Source: Rhodococcus sp. WMMA185
Lineage (GTDB): Bacteria > Actinomycetota > Actinomycetes > Mycobacteriales > Mycobacteriaceae
Direction of reading: 5' to 3'
Length of the DNA stretch: 64,000 bases
Assembly (NCBI RefSeq): GCF_001767395.1
Contig: NZ_CP017014.1
Span: 558,001-622,000 of the forward strand
Numbering within the stretch: the stretch's first letter is position 1; each line of letters starts with the position of its first letter. The translations under genes were made by a program, and so were the position numbers. Positions 40,083 through 48,033 of this stretch are shown here, piece by piece. The notes beneath the pieces are model-generated. The model did no database searches and was not told where the DNA came from. It was given only the letters and a program-made list of their open reading frames with translations.

Positions 40083-41746
40083 GTCCCTCCGATCACGTGG
40101 CAACTCTCGCCCAAGCAGGGACGTTGCGCGCGCCGGACATCGAATACGGCCAACTCTCACCCATGCTCATCGTCTTCGGTGTGGCCGTCGTCGGTGTGCT
40201 CGTAGAAGCGTTCCTTCCCCGCCGGACCCGCTACGCGAGCCACCTCGTTCTCGCTCTCGGCGGCCTGGCAGCCGCGTTCGTGGCTGTCGTCCTACTCGCG
40301 GGCACCAGGGACTCGGCTGTTGCGGGTGCGGTGGCCATCGACGGCCCGACCCTGTTCCTCCAGGGAACGATCCTGCTGGTTTCGATCCCTGCGATCCTGC
40401 TCATCGCGGAGCGGAGTGTCGACAGCGGGGTTGTCGCTGTGACCGCGGATACGGATGCGGTAGGTGCCACCGTCGCGACGGCGAGCGTCGGCGCTGCGAC
40501 AGCAGCCAATGTTGGGGAAGGTCGGACCGACGCCTTCACGCCCCAGGCCTTCGCCGTCCCCGGCAGTGCCGCCGAGAGAGAGGCCACGAAGGCCGCTCCC
40601 GGACACACTGAGGTCTATCCTCTTACGCTGTTCGCGATTGGTGGGATGCTGCTGTTCCCTGCCTCGAACGATCTTCTCACCATGTTTGTGGCGCTCGAAG
40701 TTCTTTCGCTCCCTTTGTATCTGCTGTGTGGGTTGGCCCGCCGCCGCCGTCTGCTGTCCCAGGAAGCGGCGATGAAGTACTTCCTGCTCGGGGCGTTCTC
40801 ATCGGCCTTCTTCCTGTTCGGTGTGGCGTTGCTGTATGGGTCCGCGGGCACGGTGGAGTTGCCGCGCATCGCCGACGCGCTCGCTCGCGGTGGAGATGAC
40901 AAGACGTTGGCGGTGATCGGTACCGCTCTCCTGACGGTGGGCCTGCTGTTCAAGATCGGCGCGGTGCCGTTCCACTCCTGGATCCCTGACGTCTATCAGG
41001 GTGCGCCCACCCCGATCACGGCGTTCATGGCGGCTGCCACAAAGGTCGCCGCGGTTGGGGCGATGCTGCGCATCTTCTACGTTGCCGTACCGGATCTTCA
41101 CTCGGATTGGCGGCCCGTGCTGTGGGCCGTCGCCATTCTCACCATGGTGGTCGGTGCGATCCTGGCGGTCACCCAGACCGACGTCAAACGCATGCTCGCG
41201 TACTCGTCGATCACGCACGCCGGATTCATCCTCACCGGATTGATCGCGGCCAACCGCGAGGGTTTGTCGTCCACGATGTTCTACCTGTTCGTATACGGGT
41301 TCAGCACGCTCGGTGCGTTCGCAGTTGTGACACTGGTGCGAGACAGCAGAGGCGAGGTGACGGACCTGTCCCGGTGGGCCGGGCTGGGTAGGCAGTCCCC
41401 GCTGCTCGGGTCGGTCTTCGCCCTGTTTCTGCTCGCGTTTGCGGGAATTCCCCTGACCAGTGGTTTCGTCGCCAAATTCGCGGTCTTTCAGGCCGCGCTC
41501 GCGGGAGGCGCCGCGCCACTGGTCATCGTCGGTGTAATCAGCAGTGCAATCGCGGCATTCTTCTACGTGCGGGTCATCGTGCTGATGTTCTTCACGGAAC
41601 CGGAGAGCGATTCCCCGACAGTCGTGGTCCCCAGTCTGTTGACGTCCGCCGCCATTGCACTAGGGGTCTTGGTGACTGTGGTGCTCGGCATCTTGCCGCA
41701 ATCGGTGCTGGATCTGGCGGACCACGCAGCGGTGTTCTTCCACTGA
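40079..41746 (+). CDS. nuoN: NADH-quinone oxidoreductase subunit N
   Basis: Third antiporter-like subunit and last nuo gene, 555 residues with about 14 TM helices. KIGAVPFHSWIPDVYQGAPT, DVKRMLAYSSITHAGFI and FVALEVLSLPLYLLCGLAR (with the conserved glutamate) identify it. A hydrophilic Ala/Val/Thr-rich insertion (about 113-175) separates two early TM helices; E. coli NuoN lacks it. I saw no clear terminator in the 177 bp before the next gene. Confidence 0.96.
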   Translation: MSPSDHVATLAQAGTLRAPDIEYGQLSPMLIVFGVAVVGVLVEAFLPRRTRYASHLVLALGGLAAAFVAVVLLAGTRDSAVAGAVAIDGPTLFLQGTILLVSIPAILLIAERSVDSGVVAVTADTDAVGATVATASVGAATAANVGEGRTDAFTPQAFAVPGSAAEREATKAAPGHTEVYPLTLFAIGGMLLFPASNDLLTMFVALEVLSLPLYLLCGLARRRRLLSQEAAMKYFLLGAFSSAFFLFGVALLYGSAGTVELPRIADALARGGDDKTLAVIGTALLTVGLLFKIGAVPFHSWIPDVYQGAPTPITAFMAAATKVAAVGAMLRIFYVAVPDLHSDWRPVLWAVAILTMVVGAILAVTQTDVKRMLAYSSITHAGFILTGLIAANREGLSSTMFYLFVYGFSTLGAFAVVTLVRDSRGEVTDLSRWAGLGRQSPLLGSVFALFLLAFAGIPLTSGFVAKFAVFQAALAGGAAPLVIVGVISSAIAAFFYVRVIVLMFFTEPESDSPTVVVPSLLTSAAIALGVLVTVVLGILPQSVLDLADHAAVFFH

Positions 41747-41923
41747 CCACAGCACTCCTCGGGCAATCTCTGGTTTTCGAGTGTCCTGTGTGGCGAATGT
41801 GACCTAAGCGGCCTGCGGGATCCGTGTGAATGTGGTGGAATGCAGCAGGACAACATATCGACTGAGCAAAGCCGAACGTCGGAGACACGCCGAGGTGCGT
41901 GGTGAATTCGATAGGGGGCCGCA

Positions 41924-42646
41924 GTGCAGATTTCCCGACGGGACATGTTCCGGTACGTGGCAGCGGGATCGGCAGTCGCCGGAATTACGGCGCTCTCATC
42001 CACCACGACCTCAGTCGGCGTTGCGCAGGCCCGCAGCTTCGGCACCCTGATCGACTATTCGGCGGGCGTGCCGTCCGCAGCCTCGATTCGCGAAGCCGGA
42101 TACGACGGCGCCATCCGCTATGTATCCGATCGGCGTCCCGGTGCTGAATGGATGATGGGCAAGCCGATGCGAGCCGACGAGGCGCAGGCGTTGCGCAACG
42201 CCGGGCTTTCGGTGGTGTCGTGTTACCAGTACGGCAAGGGCGCGACGGCCGATTGGCGTGGTGGGTGTGAGGCAGGCAAACGCCACGCCGCCCGCGGACT
42301 CGAATTGCATCTTGCCGCAGGAGGTCCGGAGGATCGTCCGATCTATGCGTCCATCGACGACAATCCCACGATCCTCGACTTCGTCACGCAGATCGCTCCT
42401 TACCTCGTAGGGTGGCAGTCGGTGGTGGGCAAGGCCAATACCGGAATCTACGCCAACTCAGGAACGCTGGATCTGGCAATGCTCGCCGGCCTCGGATCGT
42501 GGTACTGGCAACACAATTGGGGCACGCCAGTGGGATACGTGCACCCACGGGCGCACCTGCACCAGTTCGAGATCGACAAGCGCAGTGTGGACGGAATCGG
42601 CATCGACCGGAACAACATCCTTCAGCCCGACTACGGGCAGTGGTGA
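41924..42646 (+). CDS. Tat-exported DUF1906 (Rv2525c-like) glycoside-hydrolase-like protein
   Basis: A 240-residue secreted protein. The N-terminus MQISRRDMFRYVAAGSAVAG is a twin-arginine signal (Arg5-Arg6), with probable cleavage after AQA near residue 36. The mature part is a TIM-barrel-like DUF1906 domain: LIDYSAGVPSAASIREAGYD, IRYVSDRRPG, VVSCYQYGKG, PIYASIDDN and GIDRNNIL. Mycobacterial Rv2525c of this family is Tat-exported and linked to the cell wall; catalytic activity is unproven. GTG start with a weak GGGGG site. It follows nuoN but is probably a separate unit. Confidence 0.85.
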   Translation: MQISRRDMFRYVAAGSAVAGITALSSTTTSVGVAQARSFGTLIDYSAGVPSAASIREAGYDGAIRYVSDRRPGAEWMMGKPMRADEAQALRNAGLSVVSCYQYGKGATADWRGGCEAGKRHAARGLELHLAAGGPEDRPIYASIDDNPTILDFVTQIAPYLVGWQSVVGKANTGIYANSGTLDLAMLAGLGSWYWQHNWGTPVGYVHPRAHLHQFEIDKRSVDGIGIDRNNILQPDYGQW

Positions 42647-42675
42647 TACCTGGCCGATTACCGATTACCTCCGCC

Positions 42676-44088
42676 TTATCGGGAAGTCTGGTCCGCCAGT
42701 GTGGCCTCGTTGGGTGCCGGCACGGGCCGTACCCACAGGCGGTAGGCAACGGCGAGCAGGGCCAGCCACACGGCTCCGACGATCAGCGCCACGCGGGTGT
42801 CGGCGTCGAAGGCGATTACCGCCATGACGAACACCAAGAAGGCCATCGTGATCAGCGGCCCGTACGGCCAGAACGGCACCGGGAACTTCAGCGCTGCGAC
42901 TTCGGCCGGATCCATCCGCCGCCGTGAACGGTAGTGCGATGCCAGAATCATGAGCCAGACGAAGATCGTGGCGAACGTAGCGATCGACGCGATGACGAGG
43001 AACACCCTGTCGGGGATCAGGTAGTTCAGAAGCACCCCGACCAGCAGTGTGAGCATCATGATGACCACGGTCATCCATGGCACACCGTTGCGGGAAACCT
43101 GCTTCATGATCGCAGGTGCCTGGCCGCGCTGGGCCATGCCGAACATCATCCGACCGGCGCCGAAGACGTCGCTGTTGATCGCGGACAGTGCCGCAGTGAT
43201 GACCACGACGTTCAGTACCGCCGCCGCCGGGCCTATTCCGAGGCCCTGAAAGATCTGCACGAACGGGCTGCCCTCGGTCCCTATCGACTGCCACGGGTTG
43301 ATGGCCATGATCACGGCGAGGGTGAGCACGTAGAAGAGGATGATTCGCACGGGCACCGAGTTGATCGCGCGTGGGATCGTGCGGTCCGGGTCTCTTGCCT
43401 CACCGGCCGTGATGCCAATGATCTCGGTGCCACCGAAAGCGAACATGACGATCGCGAAACAGCTGATGAAGCCGCCGAGGCCGGTTGCGAAGAATCCGCC
43501 GTTCGACACCAGATTGCCGACACCTGCGCCGGTGTCGTGGATTCCGAATCCGAAGATTAGGATCGCTGCTCCTCCGAAGATCATCGCGACGATTGCGACG
43601 ATCTTGACCAGGGACAACCAGAACTCCACCTCACCGAACACCTTGACGTGAAGCAGGTTGATGGCACCGATGAAGAACACTATCGACAGGACCCAGATCC
43701 ACCGCGGAACATCGGGGAACCAGAACCCCATATAGATGCCGAAGGCGGTCACATCGGCGAGACACACCACGAGCATCTCGAAGGTATACGTCCAGCCGGT
43801 CATGAATCCGGCTCGTGGACCCAGATGACGGCTCGCGTACTCGCCGAACGAACCCGATACGGGGTTTCTCACGGTCATCTCACCGAGCGCGCGGAGCACG
43901 ATGTATATCGCCGCGCCGCCTATCAGATATGCCAACAGCACCGATGGTCCTGCGCGGTTGATGGCCTCCGCCGATCCATAGAACAGGCCGGTCCCGATCG
44001 CGGAACCCAGCGCGATGAACCTGATGTGGCGTGTCGTCAGACCTCGAGTCAATATTCCCCGAGTGGGGATCGCGGCGGAGTCTTTCAC
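42676..44088 (-). CDS. Amino-acid permease (APC superfamily, AAT family)
   Basis: Cytoplasmic-membrane amino-acid:proton symporter of 470 residues with 12 TM helices. The N-terminal signature is [20 protein letters not shown] (about 17-36), followed by [20 protein letters not shown] and [20 protein letters not shown]. The group contains GABA, proline, aromatic and D-serine/glycine permeases; the sequence does not decide among them. GTG start with GGGAG upstream. A TGTATATACA palindrome lies about 90 bp upstream. Confidence 0.88.
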   Translation of the reverse strand: MKDSAAIPTRGILTRGLTTRHIRFIALGSAIGTGLFYGSAEAINRAGPSVLLAYLIGGAAIYIVLRALGEMTVRNPVSGSFGEYASRHLGPRAGFMTGWTYTFEMLVVCLADVTAFGIYMGFWFPDVPRWIWVLSIVFFIGAINLLHVKVFGEVEFWLSLVKIVAIVAMIFGGAAILIFGFGIHDTGAGVGNLVSNGGFFATGLGGFISCFAIVMFAFGGTEIIGITAGEARDPDRTIPRAINSVPVRIILFYVLTLAVIMAINPWQSIGTEGSPFVQIFQGLGIGPAAAVLNVVVITAALSAINSDVFGAGRMMFGMAQRGQAPAIMKQVSRNGVPWMTVVIMMLTLLVGVLLNYLIPDRVFLVIASIATFATIFVWLMILASHYRSRRRMDPAEVAALKFPVPFWPYGPLITMAFLVFVMAVIAFDADTRVALIVGAVWLALLAVAYRLWVRPVPAPNEATLADQTSR

Positions 44089-44175
44089 GGTCGATCTCCC
44101 TGGGCTGTGCTGGTGGATCGGCCGACAGGCCGTTCGCGCCGTGTCGAGTTATGCGTCCGCGATCATGTCTAGTCC

Positions 44176-44185
44176 TGTATATACA
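44176..44185. promoter_or_regulatory. Palindrome upstream of the permease, possible operator
   Basis: TGTATATACA is a perfect 10-bp palindrome in a GC-rich spacer of 257 bp, 88 bp upstream of the permease start. The form resembles operators of some GntR-family repressors, but no such gene is nearby and the assignment is weak. Confidence 0.3.
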
Positions 44186-44345
44186 TGCGCGCAAGCGTTG
44201 GACCGGGCGTTCGCCTCGAAGGTGGACGAAGGGGATTTTTGCATCGCTTGCCTGCGCATTTGCAGGAGATCAGCCGAATCTGAAACGCTGCCCGCGGCCG
44301 CCGCGATTACTGCTGTAGGTCGCAACCCATTCGAACCCGGAGGAT

Positions 44346-45836
44346 TCAACCATGGACCTGGTCATCAACTTTCTGTACACGATCGGCTCGGCTTTGTTCA
44401 CGGAGCTGTTCATCAACGGATCGTCGTGAGTCGCGGCGGGGTGTCGGGATCAGCCAGGCCAAGGTCAATGTGACCGCCGAGGCGACTATCGACACCAGGA
44501 ACGTTGCGCGGAAAGCGTCGACTGACGGGATCACCGCGTTGCTCACGGTGACTGTCATCCCGGCCAAGATCACGCTGACGACGGCCGCGGACGTGGAGGT
44601 GCCGATCGAACGCATCAGCGAATTCAGTCCGTTGGCGGCGGCTGATTCGGTGATGGGGACTGCGCCCATGATCAATGCCGGCATGGCGGAGTACGACAAG
44701 CCGATACCGGCACCCACCATCATCGCAGCGAGTACCACCTGCCAGATGGTGGAGACCGTCGAATAGGCGATCGTGTAGCCACTCCCGATCACAACCGCAC
44801 CGACCATCAGCGTGACTCTAGGTCCACGCCACGCCGAGATGCGTGCGGAGACCGGTGACAGCGCCATCATCACCAACCCGCCGGGTGCGAGAGCTAGACC
44901 CGCAGAAATCATGGACAGTCCGAAGCCATATCCGGTGGACTCGGGAGCCATCAGCAATTGCGGGAAGGCGAGTGAGGTTCCATACATCGCGAACCCGACT
45001 GCTATAGAGGCGAAGTTTGTGAACAGGACCTGCGGGCGGGCGCTCACTCTGAGGTTCACAAGAGGTGCCGCGGCTCGGAGTTCGAACAGCCCCCAGCCGA
45101 GCAGGCTCACAAGTGAGATCGCGAACAGACCCAATGTGAGTGAACTCGACCAACCCCAGGTTCCACCCTTCGTGATGGGCAACAGCAGCGTGATCAGGAC
45201 GAGACTGAGCCCCAGAGCGCCGATGAAGTCGAACCGTCCGGGTTGCCGCACCGGCGACTCCGGTATGACGAGCAGGGTCAGGGAAATGCAGGCGGTGCCG
45301 AGGATGGCCGAGGCCACGAACAACATGTGCCAGTTCGCGTACTGGGCGATCGCGGCGGCGATCGGTAGTCCGACGGCCCCACCGACGCCCATAGTTGCGC
45401 TCATGACAGCCATCGCGCCGACAACCTTCTTGGGTGGAAGCATGTCGCGCAGGATGGCGATGCCGAGTGGGATGGCTCCGACGGCTGCGCCCTGCAGCGC
45501 CCGCCCCATAATCATCGGTATCAGGGAACTCGTCGACGCGCACACCAGCGATCCGAGGACGAGCAACGTGAGGCTGCCGACCAGGATGCGGCGCTTGCCG
45601 AACATGTCGCCGAGTCGGCCACTGATCGGCGTGGTGACGGCGCCGGCGAGGAGTGTGGCCGTCACGACCCAGGAAGTGTCGACGGGGTTGGAGTCCAACA
45701 GGTGGGGGAGGAGGGGAACGATGGGGACGACAAGGGTCTGCATCAGCGCAACCACGATCCCGCACAGTGAAAGCACTGCCAGGACGAGCCCGGGTGCTCG
45801 TACGGTGTCGGCGGTGTCCGTGCGTGCAGAGATCAT
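44346..45836 (-). CDS. MFS drug exporter, DHA2 (14-TM) type
   Basis: A proton-driven efflux transporter of 496 residues. Motif A is GRLGDMFGKRRIL (about 73-85). The motif C region is MGVGGAVGLPIAAAIA (about 149-164). There are about 14 TM helices to residue 465, then a charged tail (RRDSRRSVDEQLREQSRADR, then VQKVDDQVHG) that is long for the family. The tail coding region overlaps a small well-formed ORF on the other strand. The gene is divergent from a MarR regulator with a palindromic operator between them, the usual arrangement for inducible multidrug efflux. The transported compounds are unknown. Confidence 0.87.
   Translation of the reverse strand: MISARTDTADTVRAPGLVLAVLSLCGIVVALMQTLVVPIVPLLPHLLDSNPVDTSWVVTATLLAGAVTTPISGRLGDMFGKRRILVGSLTLLVLGSLVCASTSSLIPMIMGRALQGAAVGAIPLGIAILRDMLPPKKVVGAMAVMSATMGVGGAVGLPIAAAIAQYANWHMLFVASAILGTACISLTLLVIPESPVRQPGRFDFIGALGLSLVLITLLLPITKGGTWGWSSSLTLGLFAISLVSLLGWGLFELRAAAPLVNLRVSARPQVLFTNFASIAVGFAMYGTSLAFPQLLMAPESTGYGFGLSMISAGLALAPGGLVMMALSPVSARISAWRGPRVTLMVGAVVIGSGYTIAYSTVSTIWQVVLAAMMVGAGIGLSYSAMPALIMGAVPITESAAANGLNSLMRSIGTSTSAAVVSVILAGMTVTVSNAVIPSVDAFRATFLVSIVASAVTLTLAWLIPTPRRDSRRSVDEQLREQSRADRVQKVDDQVHG
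44352..44429 (+). CDS. Possible 25-residue membrane peptide antisense to the MFS 3' end
   Basis: An ATG frame reads MDLVINFLYTIGSALFTELF then INGSS. It has one hydrophobic helix and a nearly ideal ribosome site (GGAGG, 8 bases from the ATG). Third codon positions are mostly G or C, as in real genes here. It lies opposite the charged tail of the MFS exporter in codon-aligned register, which could by itself create an open frame. No homologue is recalled. Confidence 0.4.
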   Translation: MDLVINFLYTIGSALFTELFINGSS

Positions 45837-45918
45837 GCGGTCACTCCCCGGATGCTGCGGCGATCACTTCGGGCGGCAGGTAGTGCTGAAAGTTGTTGCT
45901 GGACCAGAATGTGCACAC

Positions 45919-45933
45919 TACACATAATGTGTA
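45919..45933. promoter_or_regulatory. Palindromic MarR-type operator between the MFS exporter and marR
   Basis: TACACAT-A-ATGTGTA is a perfect 7-bp inverted repeat with one central base. It lies 52 bp before the regulator start and 82 bp before the exporter start. Length and symmetry suit a MarR dimer that would repress both divergent genes. Confidence 0.6.
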
Positions 45934-45985
45934 TAGCGCACAATTGCACACTTGAGCAGAGCGCAGGGAGTAACTGGAGGTGGCA

Positions 45986-46465
45986 GTGTCTGATCGCGAC
46001 GCCGTGACGACCCGAATCGAAAACGAGTTGACGCTCTTGTCCAGGCATTACGTCCATGCCAAGCGCGAGGGTTTCGTGCTCGACAGGTCTGCCTACTTAC
46101 TTCTCGGTCGACTCGAACTCGAACATCCACTGAGTTTGAAGCAACTCTCAGAGGCGTTTGGTCTCGACATATCGACGATCAACCGGCAAGTCGGTGCCCT
46201 GCTGCGCCTGGGCCTCGTCAAGCGCGTGCTCGATCCGGCAGGAGGAATTGCGCGCAAGATCGAAGCGACCGCGCTCGGGCTCGAGCAACTGCACGCCGAC
46301 CGACGCTTGGGTCGTGCAGGCGTCGAACGCGTCGTAGCCGAGTGGAGTGATCATGATCGCGGCGAGTTGTGTCGGCTGCTCATGACGTTCAACGCAGGGA
46401 TCGAACGGCTCGAGGGCCGCAGTTGGCCGCGGGCGGACGGACCCGCTGATCGAATCGGGTCATGA
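45986..46465 (+). CDS. MarR-family transcriptional regulator
   Basis: A 159-residue winged-helix regulator. The DNA-binding segment is LSLKQLSEAFGLDISTINRQ followed by VGALLRLGLVKRVLDPAGGI (about 47-90), and flanking helices form the dimer domain. The GTG at 45986 was chosen because GGAGG ends 5 bases upstream; an in-frame GTG at 45980 would overlap that site. It probably senses a phenolic or drug-like ligand and controls the divergent exporter. Its end overlaps the convergent repeat-protein gene by 6 bp. Confidence 0.87.
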   Translation: MSDRDAVTTRIENELTLLSRHYVHAKREGFVLDRSAYLLLGRLELEHPLSLKQLSEAFGLDISTINRQVGALLRLGLVKRVLDPAGGIARKIEATALGLEQLHADRRLGRAGVERVVAEWSDHDRGELCRLLMTFNAGIERLEGRSWPRADGPADRIGS

Positions 46466-46813
46466 CTGAACGTGTGCGGTGGAATCCCGTGTGAGATCAG
46501 GTTCCTCGGCGATGACTGTAAGTCGTGGGTGATCATCCTGAGGCGAGTCGTGCAAGCCACGCCACGACAACATTGACCATCGTGACAGGCCCGACAAAGC
46601 GGACCCGAGACTGGCGAACGACATTGCACTCAGGGCGGAGCCGAAGGAGCCGACTGACCCGATAGAGAGCACCGAGCCGATACTGCCAATGGACAGAATG
46701 GACCCGACCGACCCGATCGAGAGAATCGACCCTTCTGAGCGGATCGAGAGAATCGATCGCGGGGCGTGCTGTGATCGCAGTGAATAAGACCGAGTGTGCT
46801 GTATCGAGGACAT
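46460..46813 (-). CDS. Ser-Ile-Gly nonapeptide-repeat protein
   Basis: A 117-residue protein with four consecutive 9-residue repeats at residues 20-55: SILSIRSEG, SILSIGSVG, SILSIGSIG and SVLSIGSVG, followed by degenerate copies to about residue 75. The DNA repeats span about 46649-46756. A polar tail follows with SPQDDHPRLTVIAEEPDL. The regular alternation of Ile/Leu/Val with Ser/Gly suggests a beta-solenoid or amyloid-like stack; this is inference. Start ATG at 46813, with GGTGG close upstream; a GTG at 46828 is an alternative. Function unknown. It is convergent with marR. Confidence 0.6.
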   Translation of the reverse strand: MSSIQHTRSYSLRSQHAPRSILSIRSEGSILSIGSVGSILSIGSIGSVLSIGSVGSFGSALSAMSFASLGSALSGLSRWSMLSWRGLHDSPQDDHPRLTVIAEEPDLTRDSTAHVQS

Positions 46814-46873
46814 TCCACCGTCTACCACGGGGGCGCGCCGGGCAAACAGTGAAGCGAGAAGAAAATACGAAAG

Positions 46874-46899
46874 AAGGGCCCCGGAATTCCGGGGCCCTT
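46874..46899. terminator. Strong intrinsic terminator hairpin
   Basis: A 26-bp perfect palindrome (AAGGGCCCCGGAA mirrored around AATT) lies 33 bp beyond the stop of the secreted-protein gene. Read leftward it is followed by a T-rich run (TTCTTTCGTATTTTCTTC), the arrangement of a Rho-independent terminator for that gene. The right side is less T-rich. Confidence 0.8.
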
Positions 46900-46932
46900 A
46901 CTTTCTCTTAGTTTCGAGCTTGTGGCCGATTC

Positions 46933-47694
46933 TTACGCGACCTGGAACATTCCGACGGTCGGGAGGAAGGTGCAGCTGATCGGCGCGGCATCCTCGGGCT
47001 GTGTGGTCAATCCACCCGAGATGACCGCGAGGACGCGGCCGGGGCCGGTGTCCGCGATGACCGACAGCGTTGCGGGCCCGTCCGGGTTGATCCTTGCCTC
47101 GTCGGTGAGGGTCTGGGTTTCGCGCCGCTGGTTGTCGACGTTGACCCACGACACAGTGAGTGGTTCAACCTGTTCGGCAGCAACCGGGGCCGTTCCGAGC
47201 GCGGTGAACACGAAGCCGGCCTGGCCGGGTCCGGGGCCGGGCGGGGGGAGCTCGGCAGGACCCGGGACCGCGAGCGCGGTGCCCACGGAGTCCGAGCCTT
47301 CGCCGATGCAGTTCTGGCCGACGGTCGGGTAGAGGAACTGTGCAATGACCGGGGCGTTCTCCATCGGGATGTCCGGACCGCCCCCACCGCTACCGTCAAG
47401 GAAGGTGATGACGCTCTCGAGGGTGGATGAGATCTCCGGAGGGAGATTGGCAGATTCGAGGATGTTGCGGGCTTGTTCCAGCAGTTCGTCCTGTGGCTCT
47501 GCGGCGGGATCTCCGGTACCTGCGGCTGCGCCGATGATCGCGGGTGCGAAGGACGCGAGCGTCTCTGCGGGGATGCCTTCGGGCACGGGAGGCAACGTCG
47601 GAAGCGCAACCGCATGCGCGGGCAGTGCCATCGCGGCTGCTGTGGCAAGTGTCAGGGCAGTCGCTGCCCTCCTCATACCTTGGGTTCGAAGCAC
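46933..47694 (-). CDS. Secreted protein of unknown function
   Basis: A 253-residue exported protein. The Sec signal runs from MRRAATALTLATAAAMALPA to HA (about 7-28), with cleavage likely after AHA. The mature protein begins with a Pro-rich segment, has a helical part (ELLEQARNILESANLPPEIS), a Gly/Pro-rich linker (PPPGPGPGQ), and a C-terminal beta-rich domain. Two matching motifs, FLYPTVGQNC and CTFLPTVGMF, carry the only mature cysteines and could form a disulfide that closes the fold. The GTG at 47694 has GGATGGGGA upstream. I do not recognise a named family. Confidence 0.7.
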   Translation of the reverse strand: MLRTQGMRRAATALTLATAAAMALPAHAVALPTLPPVPEGIPAETLASFAPAIIGAAAGTGDPAAEPQDELLEQARNILESANLPPEISSTLESVITFLDGSGGGGPDIPMENAPVIAQFLYPTVGQNCIGEGSDSVGTALAVPGPAELPPPGPGPGQAGFVFTALGTAPVAAEQVEPLTVSWVNVDNQRRETQTLTDEARINPDGPATLSVIADTGPGRVLAVISGGLTTQPEDAAPISCTFLPTVGMFQVA

Positions 47695-48033
47695 TGTGTC
47701 CCCATCCTTGTCATAACAGCGTGGACTACAACCCATTCCACGTCTGACGGCTTATGTGACCACCCTGTTGCGGCGGCCCTTGGGTAGTGCAGCTCACGAA
47801 TTCGATCTACCGGTAGCTGCGGCACCCCGGTGGGAGTGTATTGCATACAGGTTCCGACGATGATGCTCCGGTGACAATAGCTTGTGACAGTTGTGAATAG
47901 TGTGAATGTTGATGCAACTGTTACGTGCAGTGATGGATGCCGACAGAGCGTCAAGGCGGCGGTTTAGGCTGTGCGAGACCGTTCCGGGATCGGCTGAGAT
48001 ATATCCACACACCTCACGGGAGAGCGCCAGACT
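47695..48033. other. Divergent intergenic region before pimE
   Basis: This 339-bp spacer between the secreted-protein gene and pimE has lower GC than its surroundings and no convincing gene. It must hold promoters for both directions. Short TGTGAA/TGTGAC repeats at about 47880-47915 are visible but have no recognised meaning. Confidence 0.45.

Noticed and set aside
38445-40160. A 571-codon minus-strand frame across nuoM
   Set aside because: It has extreme His/Arg/Asp/Gln composition, covers an essential operon gene and lacks any recognisable motif, so it is a codon-bias artefact.
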